Assembly: GCA_937982665.1 (NCBI GenBank)
Contig: CALJLD010000296.1
Location: 6,846-70,845 of the forward strand
Direction: 5' to 3'
Length of the DNA stretch: 64,000 bases
Source of the DNA: an uncultured Planctomycetales bacterium
Lineage (GTDB): Bacteria > Planctomycetota > Planctomycetia > Pirellulales > S012-138
Shown here: piece by piece, positions 8,701-17,850 of the stretch
Position numbering within the stretch: the first letter of the stretch is position 1
Layout of the letters: every line of letters begins with the position of its first letter
Translations under genes and position numbers: made by a program
The notes under the pieces: model-generated
Database searches by the model: none
Seen by the model: only the letters and a program-made list of their open reading frames with translations
Told to the model about the DNA's origin: nothing

Positions 8701-8731
8701 CTTACTGCAGTTGCCAAATCCGTGCAGTAAG
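8701..8731. repeat. Inverted repeat in the 8586-8820 gap
   Basis: CTTACTGCA and its exact complement TGCAGTAAG separated by 13 bases, in the gap downstream of the tricorn-like gene. It has no T-run, so it is not a typical intrinsic terminator. It could be a transcript-end hairpin or a protein-binding site. Nothing else was recognised in this 235-bp gap. Confidence 0.45.
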
Positions 8732-8820
8732 TTGCATAACGCAACCCAGGGCTGATGAGTTTTTGGAGCGCTAGCAATTTGTGCTGGGTTCTTAGGAAAC
8801 AGCGGATTCTGCGCCAGCGA

Positions 8821-11800
8821 CTACTGACCGCCCGGACGGCGTGCGCGAACTGGCGGGTCCGGTTCGGCTTTCAATTCCACGCGTTCGGTTTCTAAGAGCC
8901 GCAGAGCTTCGGCGATGGCCTTCTCCAACTGAGGATCACGTCCGTCAATGACGGGCTTGGGGTCGTTGCGAACTTCGATATCGGGAGCGACCCCTTCACC
9001 TTCCACCGCCCAGTTTCCGTCGACATCGAAGAAGCCGCCGCGCGGCGCGACAAAGCGGCCCCCATCAATCAAAGGAGGCGTGTCCCACGTGCCAACCAGT
9101 CCGCCCCAGGTTCGGGTTCCAACCAGTGGGCCCAGCTTCTTGAAGCGGAACAAATATGGCATCAAGTCGCCGCCGGAGCCGGCCCTCTCATTGATAACCA
9201 TGACCTTGGGACCAAACAGGCCGGCCATTGGTTGTGTGAATGGACGGCGGTCACCAGCGCGCGAGTTGAAATATCCAGTCAATTCACGGCTAAGCACTTC
9301 AATGATGTAATCGGCCGCGGAACCGCCGCCGTTGTTGCGTTCGTCAATGACGGCGCCTTGGCGGTCTTGCTGGGCAAAGTACATGCGATTGAAGTACGAG
9401 TATCCGCCGCGTCCGGTGTTGGGCAACCACACGTACGCCAGACGTCCGTCGCTCATTTTGTCGACAAGTTGGCGATTGTGCTCCACCCAAGCCGCCGTGC
9501 GAAGTTGACCTTCGTTCGAAGTCGGCTCAACGGCAATTGTCCGAGCACCCTCTTTGTTGAGCTCAGAGTTGACGGTGATCGTAATCGTGCGACCAGCCGT
9601 GCCCTCCAGAAGCCGGAACGGATTCTCAGGCGCTTTCAAGTCGCGACCGTCAATGGCCAACAGGAAGTCACCTTCGGCAACGTCCAGCCCATGCAACGAA
9701 AGTGGACCAGCGGCACCTGGGTTCCACTCACCGCCATCATAGATCTTGGCAATGCGGTAATAGCCGTTGCTTTCTTCCAAGTCCGCACCCAACAGTCCGG
9801 TTCGCGGATTGGTCAGGCTTGGCATATCTCCACCACCTACGTACGAGTGGCCCACGGCGACTTCGCCGGAAAGCGTGTCCAGCAAATAGTTGAAGTCCGT
9901 CCGGTGGTTCACATCTTCCAGCCAAGGGCTGTACCATTCCCAAACGTCATCCCACGGAGCGCCGTGGACATTGTCCACATAGAGGAAATCACGCATAAAG
10001 CGCCAGCCTTCGCGTAGCATTTGTCGCCACTCTTCGCGCGGGTTGACTCGGATTCTCAAGCTGCCGACGTCAACGCGTTCCGGGTTGGCAGACGCCCCGC
10101 TTGTGGCGGAGGAATTCCAGCTGCCGCCGCTTTGCACAAGCATTTTCTTCCGGTCATGCGAGACAGTGATCGCCGAAACGCCGGTCAGGAATTGTTTGGC
10201 CTCCTGATCTTTCAACGTGTACTTGTGCATCGTCAATCCCGGCGCGCCGCTGGCACTCTCCAACACAAACACCGTGCCGTCTGGGCCTTCAACCAAAGCA
10301 ACATAATCGCGCGATGGGAACGCCGGCACGGCAATGATGCGGGCCGCGATGCCTTCCCAATCAATCGTGATTTCGTCTTCATCCTCCTGATCATCATCTG
10401 CTTGCTCGTCACCTTCTTCCTCGGCATTTTCCTTCTTCGCGGATTCCTCTTCGTCACTCTTGGGCAAGAACGGAGACGGCTCGTCTTCTTGCAAGATGGC
10501 AACATACATCGCGCGCGTCACCGGCCGATCATACGACGTCATGTCCAGCCAGCCGGTGTTCAGGCCGTAATCCGTGGACGCCAGGAAGTAGAGGTACTTT
10601 CCGGACGCGTCCCACACGGGGCTGAGAGAATCAGCCATGCCGTTGGTGAGTTGATGGGCTTCGCCGGATTCCGTGTCATAAATCTCAATCACACGGAGCT
10701 GATTTTCCAGGCGTTTCGCGTAAGCCAGCCAGCGAGAATTCGGTGACCAGACCGGGTTCATCGTTCGCTGCGGATGGGCAAAGCGGTCCGTGGCGACGTG
10801 ATCCAGATCTCCGCTTTCCAAATCGAGAATCAAGACCCGATAGTCCGTGTCCGTGAAAGCCAGCCGCGTGCCATCAGGCGACCAGGTTGGCACAAAGAAG
10901 AACGTGGGATCAGGGATCTCAATGCGGCGCTCAATGTTGCCGTATTGATCGGCCAGTACGAGTTCGTATTCGCCGCTGGCATCGTTGAACCAGGCAATCT
11001 GCTGACCATCGGGCGACCAGACGGCGTGGCGGTCAGCTTCGCCAGATGTCCGAGTGATGTTTCGCCAACTTCCCTCTTCAAGCGGAACGGTGAACAGGTC
11101 CCCGCGAGCCTCGAAGAGTGCGCGTTTGCCGGTGGGCGAAAGTCGAGCGTCGCGCAAGCTGCCGGTGCTGACATCTTCCCAGCGAGTGCGGGCCCAATTC
11201 TGATCGCGGGCGACGCGGATCTCCAATTGGCGGGATTCGCCATTTGTTGGATTCAATTTGTGCAAGTATCCGGCTTGCTCATAGATGACAACGCCGTCAC
11301 CTGTACCCAAGCTGCCGACGTCAAAGTCCGTGTGATGCGTGAGTTGCCGCTCTTCTTTGGTTGCCGGATCATATGACCAGACGTTGCTCGCCCAGTCACG
11401 TTCGGAAAGATAATAGACAACGCCATCCAGCCAGGCTGGGGCCAGGTGCCGCTCACCCTCCCAAGGCGGAGTTGTTCGCTCCCAGGTTTCCGTGGAGACA
11501 ATGCTGATGGGCTGCGCTTGCCCGCCGCGATAATTCCGCCAACCTGGATCCCACAAACCAATTTCCTGATATGCGAGCCATTTGCCGTCAGCGCTCATCT
11601 CGCCTTGGAAGGCTTGCGGCAACTTCAGCGGCGTAGGAAGACCACCAGTCGTTGGCACAGTGTAGAACTGCCAGAGTCGTGTTGGCTGTCCAGCACGGCC
11701 GCTTTGAAACAGGACTTCGCCATCGGGCGTCCAGCCTTGCACAACATCGGCGCCTGGATGCCAGGTGAGTCGTTCCGGCTCGCCGCCGCGAACGCTGACA

Positions 11801-12090
11801 ACATAAACGTCCGTGTTGCCGCCGTATTGTCCGGTGAAAGCAATCCATTGGCCATCGGGCGAGAACGACGGCGTGCTTTCGTTGCCAATCCCACTGGTCA
11901 AACGCACGGCGTCGCCGCCATCGCGAGATGTCAACCAAAGATCGTTGGCATAGCAAAAGACAATGTGGTCCGCGCTAACATCGGGATCGCGCAGCAGCCG
12001 CGTCCCTTGGGCGAACACACTCGCTGGCGCAAACCCGCCAGAGACAAAAAGCGAGAAGACAAAAGCGCCGAGTATGATTTGCCGTTTCAT
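8821..12090 (-). CDS. Tricorn-type S41 protease, exported
   Basis: A 1089-residue serine peptidase of the tricorn family. Domains in order: Sec signal peptide (1-28, ending VFAQG); a long beta-propeller region of PD40/WD-like repeats (about 35-540; repeated SPDGQWIAF and SPDGTRLAF motifs) interrupted by an acidic Glu/Asp/Lys insert near 545-575; a helical core with the presumed catalytic His in VAVGHSYVGGGD; a PDZ-like domain (about 775-860); and the C-terminal S41 domain with NERAGSGGDLMPY, the Ser near residue 972 and Glu in VEGEGVAPDIEV. Archaeal tricorn is cytoplasmic, whereas this copy carries a signal peptide, so it probably degrades peptides outside the cytoplasmic membrane. Confidence 0.93.
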   Translation of the reverse strand: MKRQIILGAFVFSLFVSGGFAPASVFAQGTRLLRDPDVSADHIVFCYANDLWLTSRDGGDAVRLTSGIGNESTPSFSPDGQWIAFTGQYGGNTDVYVVSVRGGEPERLTWHPGADVVQGWTPDGEVLFQSGRAGQPTRLWQFYTVPTTGGLPTPLKLPQAFQGEMSADGKWLAYQEIGLWDPGWRNYRGGQAQPISIVSTETWERTTPPWEGERHLAPAWLDGVVYYLSERDWASNVWSYDPATKEERQLTHHTDFDVGSLGTGDGVVIYEQAGYLHKLNPTNGESRQLEIRVARDQNWARTRWEDVSTGSLRDARLSPTGKRALFEARGDLFTVPLEEGSWRNITRTSGEADRHAVWSPDGQQIAWFNDASGEYELVLADQYGNIERRIEIPDPTFFFVPTWSPDGTRLAFTDTDYRVLILDLESGDLDHVATDRFAHPQRTMNPVWSPNSRWLAYAKRLENQLRVIEIYDTESGEAHQLTNGMADSLSPVWDASGKYLYFLASTDYGLNTGWLDMTSYDRPVTRAMYVAILQEDEPSPFLPKSDEEESAKKENAEEEGDEQADDDQEDEDEITIDWEGIAARIIAVPAFPSRDYVALVEGPDGTVFVLESASGAPGLTMHKYTLKDQEAKQFLTGVSAITVSHDRKKMLVQSGGSWNSSATSGASANPERVDVGSLRIRVNPREEWRQMLREGWRFMRDFLYVDNVHGAPWDDVWEWYSPWLEDVNHRTDFNYLLDTLSGEVAVGHSYVGGGDMPSLTNPRTGLLGADLEESNGYYRIAKIYDGGEWNPGAAGPLSLHGLDVAEGDFLLAIDGRDLKAPENPFRLLEGTAGRTITITVNSELNKEGARTIAVEPTSNEGQLRTAAWVEHNRQLVDKMSDGRLAYVWLPNTGRGGYSYFNRMYFAQQDRQGAVIDERNNGGGSAADYIIEVLSRELTGYFNSRAGDRRPFTQPMAGLFGPKVMVINERAGSGGDLMPYLFRFKKLGPLVGTRTWGGLVGTWDTPPLIDGGRFVAPRGGFFDVDGNWAVEGEGVAPDIEVRNDPKPVIDGRDPQLEKAIAEALRLLETERVELKAEPDPPVRARRPGGQ

Positions 12091-12180
12091 CGATCAACCT
12101 CAGGATTGCGAGTCATTAAGTGTGCCCATGATAATTGCCCGCAAATCCACTCGCGAGGGGCCATCGCCAATCAGAAATGC

Positions 12181-12211
12181 AAAAACCCGCTCTTCCCAAG
12201 AAGAGCGGGTT
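12181..12211 (-). terminator. Intrinsic terminator of the 12261-13844 sigma gene
   Basis: A perfect 12-bp stem (arms 12200-12211 and 12184-12195, AACCCGCTCTTC with its complement), a 4-base loop and five T on the minus strand. It lies 50 bases after the sigma gene stop, so the tricorn-like gene downstream needs its own promoter. Confidence 0.88.
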
Positions 12212-12260
12212 CAAAGTGTTGGATCACGCACATTTGGCGGAAACAAGCAGAGAGAGTCAA

Positions 12261-13844
12261 CTACCGGTCGCTAGGCGGTAGGGAACTCTCCGTCGCGTTT
12301 CGGAGTTGCTTTCGCAGGTCGGCATTCTCGGCTCGCAGCGTTTCCAGGTCGCTCTCGAGCTGTTGCAATCGCTCATACAAGGCGAGTTGGCGTTCCAGGT
12401 CCGCAACACGCTGTTCAAGCATCTCTTTGGACGCTTGCACTTCCGCATGGCGCTCGCGCCAGAGGTCGCGGAGGGCAGCGGAATCTTCGCGCCTCTCCAC
12501 GAATCGATCCGCATAACTCATGAACGCGTCCACCGATGGCTGCCTGTTCTGGTTTGCCCGTTGGTTGCTGGGCGCTGGTTGCTGCGAAGTCGGAAACGGA
12601 AAGCTCTCAGCGGTAGGCGAATTCGAAGGAAGAACAGAGGGATTGCTCTGCCGCGGCGCCTCGCGCTGATTCGCTACGGGCAAGGGAAAACTACTGCCGC
12701 TTGGCACTACCGAATTTGCGGTTTCTTGCGGTAACGGGAAAGAGCTCGCTGAGGAGGCAACCGAGCTTGGCGTTTCCTGCGGTAACAGAGAGCTATCTGG
12801 AACTGGAATCAATGAACTTGGGTTTTCTGTCGGTTGGGGGCTGTTTGAATTCTGCTGGGCAACTTGAACGCCGGGATTCGGCGGCCCTTCTTCTGCATTC
12901 GCGGAACTGTCATGAAGTGTTGCTGCTTGAGTTCCGGGTTGTTCTTGCGGCTGTTGATCCTGAGCAAGCGTTGCTGCTGAAAATGCGGCCAGCCCGATTG
13001 AGGCACTGACGACAACCGCCGCGGCAGATTGGATAGCGCTGGTAAACATCATGGATTTCAAAACTCCCTGAGCAAGAGAAAGCGATGCGCGTTCGCCGGC
13101 GATCACGACTGATCCTTTGGCCCAAGTCAGCCGGACTTGCATCGCAATGGAAACCGTTGACGAGAAAACTGTGTGAGAGACAATCCCGAGACTGCTGCCC
13201 ATGGCTTTGTTGCAAAGACATGAAAGAGCAATGCCGGCGAAACCCAGCATCCCCAAACGGCGGCGAAGCATGGCTCGTCCGCGCTCAAGGCGCTTCTGCA
13301 CGGCGGCCTGATTGATGCCGAGTTTCTCGGCGGCCGCTTTCTGGTCGAGCCCTTCCAGATACACGGCGATCATAGCAATGCGGCTCTTCTCCGGGAGACG
13401 GTCAAGCTGCTCGTGCAACGCGGAGATCATCGCGCGTGTTGACACTTTGGCCAACTCTTGATCGGCAAATTGATCGTCTTCAGGCAATTCCACCGTTGTC
13501 CGATTCACCGTGCGTCGTCGCAACGTTAAGGCACATCGCAACGCTACTCGATGCAGCCAGGCGCCGATGTTCTCACGCTGAGTGATCTTTGCGGCCTTTC
13601 GCGCTAGGACAAAGAACGTGGCTTGGAAGGCGTCTTCCACATCGGCGCGGTTTCGCAGAACGGCCGAACAAACAGATGAGACCATGGTCGAATACCGCTC
13701 AACGAGAGCGCGAAAGCTGGCCTCGTCACCGGAGTTGCAAAACCTCGCCAGCAGATCTGCATCGCTCTGAATGCTTGAATCTGTCTGCGGCGTGTTGGTT
13801 TGCACGACAAGAGATCCCGGCGAGTTCATCTTTGTTGCTGGCAT
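12261..13844 (-). CDS. ECF sigma factor with membrane segment and coiled-coil tail (527 aa)
   Basis: The cytoplasmic part is an ECF sigma-70 factor: region 2 at about 43-110 (DAFQATFFVLARKA, WLHRVALRCAL) and region 4 at about 140-195 (LDRLPEKSRIAMI, GINQAAVQKRLERGRAMLRR). A linker and a hydrophobic segment (about 266-293) follow. The C-terminal 230 residues are presumably extracytoplasmic: a low-complexity Ser/Pro/Gln stretch with near-repeats (SSFPLPQET; SSFPLP), then a coiled coil (about 455-520; VADLERQLALYERLQQLESD). No anti-sigma gene is adjacent, so the tail may replace it. AGAGG stands 6 bases before the ATG. It is paralogous to the sigma factor at 18772-20235 up to the end of the membrane segment. 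Confidence 0.92.
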   Translation of the reverse strand: MPATKMNSPGSLVVQTNTPQTDSSIQSDADLLARFCNSGDEASFRALVERYSTMVSSVCSAVLRNRADVEDAFQATFFVLARKAAKITQRENIGAWLHRVALRCALTLRRRTVNRTTVELPEDDQFADQELAKVSTRAMISALHEQLDRLPEKSRIAMIAVYLEGLDQKAAAEKLGINQAAVQKRLERGRAMLRRRLGMLGFAGIALSCLCNKAMGSSLGIVSHTVFSSTVSIAMQVRLTWAKGSVVIAGERASLSLAQGVLKSMMFTSAIQSAAAVVVSASIGLAAFSAATLAQDQQPQEQPGTQAATLHDSSANAEEGPPNPGVQVAQQNSNSPQPTENPSSLIPVPDSSLLPQETPSSVASSASSFPLPQETANSVVPSGSSFPLPVANQREAPRQSNPSVLPSNSPTAESFPFPTSQQPAPSNQRANQNRQPSVDAFMSYADRFVERREDSAALRDLWRERHAEVQASKEMLEQRVADLERQLALYERLQQLESDLETLRAENADLRKQLRNATESSLPPSDR

Positions 13845-14018
13845 GGGTTGCCTCTGTGGAGATAGACGCGCGCAATGTCCGCAATTCCGACATTGGCTTT
13901 CCGCATTTTTGCAAAAAAGCTGAGAGCGTGCGCGAAAACGGCGGGATCCGCGCGCTCGGGAACACGCGCAATGAACAATGCCTGCGGTGCTGGCTGAGCC
14001 CTGGTTGCGAAGCAGTGC

Positions 14019-15902
14019 TTAGTCCTGGCCGATAACGTCGGGCAGCGGACTCTCTTCGCAAGCCGCTGGCTGCGGAATGTGCAACAGTCGGGCGATCGTC
14101 GGAGCAATCGCCGCCGGGCTCACTTCGGTTTCCACGTCGGCATGCGAGACATTGCCCAACACCATCAGCGGAATGTGGCGATCGTATCGCCAGGGACTGC
14201 CATGCGTGGAGGTGGCGCCACCCTGGAAGTAGAACGGCTTTTGAGCGAAGAGGACATCGCCGCTGCGCGCGGGATGAAACGCATGGCGAAAGAGCGTCGT
14301 TAACTCGGAGTCGGTTGTGTCTTCGCCCAAGAGATTCTGCCGTGTCACAGCAGCCACAATCGCATCTTGATTCAACAGCCAGTCACGGGCGAGTTCGCAA
14401 GCCAGCTCAAAGCGATCGCCTGACAAGGCGGGGTGGCTGTCGCGATTCAAGAACACGGCATGGTCCGTGACCGCTTGAACAAGTTGGGGAGCTTCTTCAG
14501 TTTCCTCGCCGTCTTCGCTGTCCGCGTTTTCGGGATCTTCCGCAACGCCCAATTGTCCTCGCAGGTAGGCTTCCAACGGATCGCGCAAGCTGGGAATGTT
14601 CCCGGCCGTGCCGGTACTCCCGAGCGCATTGCGTTTGGCATCAAGTCCCATCGCGGCCGCGCGCTCCGGGACCGGAGCGACTCCATGATCGGCCGTGACA
14701 AACATCACCCAAGGCTTGTCGCCCATTTGGGCATCGACGTAATCGGCGAAATCGCCCAGTGCGATGTCCGTGCGATACGTCATGTCTTCGACTTCCAAGC
14801 TCTCCGGCCCAAAGGCATGACCAACATAGTCAGCGGAAGAAAGATTGATGCCCAGGATGTCAGGGTATTCATCCTGGCCGAGCTGTTCATAGTTGATGAT
14901 CTGCCGCGCGGCCTCGAGCGTGATCTCATTGCCAAACGGTGAGCAAGCAAGCTGATTGACAAAATACTCATCATCCTCGGCGGCCAGTTGATGGGGAAAG
15001 TCCGCCGTCATGCCATAGCCGGGATTCTCTGCAGTGCTGTCTTCCGTCGCGCCGTGTTGATACTCTTCGGCCGGCAACAGCAGTTCCCACGTTGCTCCGG
15101 CGTACGTCTTGTAATCGATCTGTCGCAGATAGCCGGGGACATCGTTGCGATAATGATCCGTTGTGATCCAGGGTCCGGCGTTGGCCATCCAGAACGCGGC
15201 ATCGCCCAGGTGGCCGGCCATCAAAATGGCGGCGCGGTCTTTGATGGCAACCGAAAAGACTTTCGACTTGCCGTGTGTGGCCAGCTTGAGTTGATCGCCC
15301 ACGGTCTCCACAAGCAGATGTTTCGGCGAAACCTTGGTGTCGGCAGTATCGCCAATCAACGTGGCTTCGGGGTCGGCGACGCAATACAACTGCGTGCCGG
15401 ACGCACGATCAAACCAGGAGTTACCAATGATGCCGTTGCGATTGGGATACGCTCCGGTCAGCAACACCGAGTGACCCGGCCCTGTAAACGTGAAGGCGTG
15501 TTGGTGCAGACAGTTGCGATACCACGCGCCGGTAGCTTGCGTGCGCTTGGCGATGCCGTTGTCCGCCAGGTTCTTGCGAAAGCGTTCGAAGTATTCGTAA
15601 GCCCATTGATCGACAGAGACCACAACGACGAGCGCTGGCGTTTGTTCCGTTTCGCGCGATGTCGGGCCGGCGTCGCCGACGTACTTCGAACTTGCGGCAT
15701 CACCGCCTGGAATGCCGGGGTCATCCTGTAGCATTGGCGGAGGGAGAGGATCGGCCACATCGCCTGGCCTGGCGCTAGCGACGATTTCCTGCGGCGCGGT
15801 TTTGACCTTTGGCGCGTTTTTCGCCGCCGGTTGATCTTCACAACCAAGGAAAGCGGAAGCGACAAGAAGAAGGACACATGCCCCGAGCCGACTACAGTTC
15901 AT
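14019..15902 (-). CDS. Alkaline-phosphatase-superfamily phosphodi/monoesterase lipoprotein
   Basis: Type I phosphodiesterase/nucleotide pyrophosphatase fold, closest in pattern to PafA-type periplasmic phosphatases. The N-terminus MNCSRLGACVLLLVASAFLGC is a lipoprotein signal with lipobox Cys. The nucleophile region is FTFTGPGHSVLLTGAYP and the metal-binding regions are SADYVGHAFGPES, FVTADHGVAPVPE and STHGSPWRYDRHIPL. The 627 aa are long for the family because of an acidic insert (ENADSEDGEETEEAP). The in-frame start at 16067 would overlap the neighbouring gene; the ATG at 15902 has GGAG 8 bases upstream and a proper signal. Probably releases phosphate from organic phosphates at the cell surface. 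Confidence 0.87.
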   Translation of the reverse strand: MNCSRLGACVLLLVASAFLGCEDQPAAKNAPKVKTAPQEIVASARPGDVADPLPPPMLQDDPGIPGGDAASSKYVGDAGPTSRETEQTPALVVVVSVDQWAYEYFERFRKNLADNGIAKRTQATGAWYRNCLHQHAFTFTGPGHSVLLTGAYPNRNGIIGNSWFDRASGTQLYCVADPEATLIGDTADTKVSPKHLLVETVGDQLKLATHGKSKVFSVAIKDRAAILMAGHLGDAAFWMANAGPWITTDHYRNDVPGYLRQIDYKTYAGATWELLLPAEEYQHGATEDSTAENPGYGMTADFPHQLAAEDDEYFVNQLACSPFGNEITLEAARQIINYEQLGQDEYPDILGINLSSADYVGHAFGPESLEVEDMTYRTDIALGDFADYVDAQMGDKPWVMFVTADHGVAPVPERAAAMGLDAKRNALGSTGTAGNIPSLRDPLEAYLRGQLGVAEDPENADSEDGEETEEAPQLVQAVTDHAVFLNRDSHPALSGDRFELACELARDWLLNQDAIVAAVTRQNLLGEDTTDSELTTLFRHAFHPARSGDVLFAQKPFYFQGGATSTHGSPWRYDRHIPLMVLGNVSHADVETEVSPAAIAPTIARLLHIPQPAACEESPLPDVIGQD

Positions 15903-16011
15903 TCCGATTTCTCCGCAACACCGCCGGCATTGCTGTGTGTATTCGCTGCAAAGGCGATGAGCGGCTTCAATAAGATGAAAATGAAGCCGCGCGCATCGCA
16001 TTAGTATTCGA

Positions 16012-17304
16012 TTATCTGCTGGCCATGTTAAGCAATGATGAAGCTGGCTCGCCAGGAGTTTCCACATCGATCATCGCTTGGAGCTGGGCGTGCATCTGCT
16101 TTGTTAGCGCGACGGCCCTTTCGCGATCGCCCTGTTGCTCGATGATGAGCGGCTGCCCAAATGTCAGCATGGCTTGACGCGTGCCGCGAATGCCGGCTGT
16201 CTCTGCCCCGAGCACGTCTTCTTCCAGCTTATCGATGGTTTCCGCGATCCGTTCCAGCGTGGGATTCGCCCTGAGATAGCCACTGGGATAGCTAAAGATT
16301 TGTAACGCCTGGAAGAGCTGCTCCAGATCGCGATCGAGTTGTTGGAACTTTGCGCTTGGCTGTTCGTCGCCGGGTGCCGCGGGAAGCTTGCTTCCCGTGC
16401 TGTTTGCAGCACTCTCAACTTGTTCTTCCGCAACCAACGCTTCCCGACGAGCAATCACTTTCTGCCGCAACTGCTTAATCCGTTCCTGCGGCGACCACCG
16501 ATCTGTTTGCACGCCGTAACGTTCGTCCAACTCACCGAGCATCGCGTTCACAAGTTGCGGCATGCGATCACGCAACGGCTGCCCGGAACGGCTTTCGCCC
16601 AGGTACTCCATTTCCAAACGTGCCGTGGCGGCATCGCCGGCGCGGTAGATGCGTTCGACAAGATCCAGCGAGGAGTCGTGCGGCAGTTCCAACTTTTGCT
16701 CGACGCGGTCCATCACGTCCAAAAGTTCCGGCAGAGGACTCCGCGAATATCTGTATCGCAAGGCGCAAGGAATGCAGGCGACCGGACGCCCGCTGCGTTT
16801 GACGGCCGCTTGGGCCATGGTGGCCGGACCTTCGCGGAACTCCGCCACGCGATCGCCCGTGTGGTAGACCTCGCCTTCGGGAAAGATCACGAGCGGGTCA
16901 GAAGTCTCAGCCAGGATTTCCACCGAACAACGAAACGCCTGACGGTCGGCGCCGTCACGATCGATACTGAAGCAGCCATGTTGGCGATACTGCATGCGGA
17001 CGATCGGCCCGGCCATTTGAAAGACCTGCCACGTGGTCATCACATAACACGGCCGCCGCAGTTGATCGAGGGCTTCATAAATCGTCAGCCAATCCGCGTG
17101 CGTGGGGTGATTGGCGACAATCAAAATCCCCTGGCCGGCACTGATGGCCTCGCGAAGGTGTTCCAACCCCTGCACCTGCACACTGGCCACATTCTCATGC
17201 TGGCGAAGGATGCGTTGTCTTCGTCGCCGCCAGAAGCGCATCCAAAACCGGCTGGGCCGCGGCGACCACCACTTCGGCGGCTTTCCGATGGGATAGCGGT
17301 TCAT
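16012..17304 (-). CDS. PlsC-type acyltransferase family protein
   Basis: Lysophosphatidic-acid-acyltransferase-like protein with the catalytic motif NHPTHADW (H-x4-D, near residue 66), RxxD-like SIDRDGADRQAFR, and the FPEGEVYHTGD block. It probably acylates a glycerophosphate-type lipid at the membrane, but the acceptor is unknown. At 430 aa it is far longer than PlsC (about 250). The extra C-terminal half is helical and charged, and the linker contains the in-frame palindromic repeat at 16371-16404 (encoded NSTGSKLPAAPG). The downstream phosphatase gene starts 110 bases after its stop. Confidence 0.82.
   Translation of the reverse strand: MNRYPIGKPPKWWSPRPSRFWMRFWRRRRQRILRQHENVASVQVQGLEHLREAISAGQGILIVANHPTHADWLTIYEALDQLRRPCYVMTTWQVFQMAGPIVRMQYRQHGCFSIDRDGADRQAFRCSVEILAETSDPLVIFPEGEVYHTGDRVAEFREGPATMAQAAVKRSGRPVACIPCALRYRYSRSPLPELLDVMDRVEQKLELPHDSSLDLVERIYRAGDAATARLEMEYLGESRSGQPLRDRMPQLVNAMLGELDERYGVQTDRWSPQERIKQLRQKVIARREALVAEEQVESAANSTGSKLPAAPGDEQPSAKFQQLDRDLEQLFQALQIFSYPSGYLRANPTLERIAETIDKLEEDVLGAETAGIRGTRQAMLTFGQPLIIEQQGDRERAVALTKQMHAQLQAMIDVETPGEPASSLLNMASR
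16371..16404. repeat. Short palindromic repeat, copy inside the acyltransferase gene
   Basis: Core GGGAAGCTTGCTTCCC flanked by CGGGTGCC on the left and GTGCTGTT on the right. The copy at 51762-51795 shares both flanks and the central CTTG, with paired changes in the two arms. Here the element is read in frame as part of a linker in the acyltransferase. Confidence 0.7.
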
Positions 17305-17850
17305 GGGACAAGCTTGGCGAGCGAGAGCGGGGCCAGAGAGACAACTTCCTGAGAGACGCTATCCTATCAGGCGATGTTTCCGTTGCGAAGCAACGCGACT
17401 GCTCAATTCAGGGACAGAAAAAATATCATCGGTCAACGCCAATAAATCTTGCGCCCAGCTCGGCTTGATTTCTTCATCCGCAACGGCTTTGTCCGGGCGC
17501 GCGCAGACCGGTCGTCACACCGTTGGAATACTCCCCCTTATTACCCCTAACGTGCGCCCCCTGGAAAACTGAAATTCGCATCGTGGCCTGACGCATATGT
17601 GCGCATGGCCAGGTCTGGTCGCCACGAAGCGCCGCCCAGGAAAAATTTCAAAACGCGCCTTGCCCAATGCGCAGCTTTCGTTGGAGATTGACTCCACGAT
17701 CTTTGGCAATTGAATCAAGACTTTGAAACGCGTCGTACGTGTTGGGCGACGGTCTAGTCCCAAAGGCATTGACGCCTTGGTGCCTCACGCATTCCGCAGG
17801 CCGCCAAGTCGATTGACAGATGTGCAAAAAGCCTGGATGCCTTCGCATCA
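17305..17850. other. 546-bp gap without a recognised gene
   Basis: Lies upstream of the acyltransferase start and downstream of the 17851-18630 gene, both on the minus strand. Short open frames of 60-90 codons occur on both strands but have no recognisable domains or ribosome-binding sites. It presumably holds the acyltransferase promoter, though no convincing -35/-10 pair was found. Confidence 0.5.
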
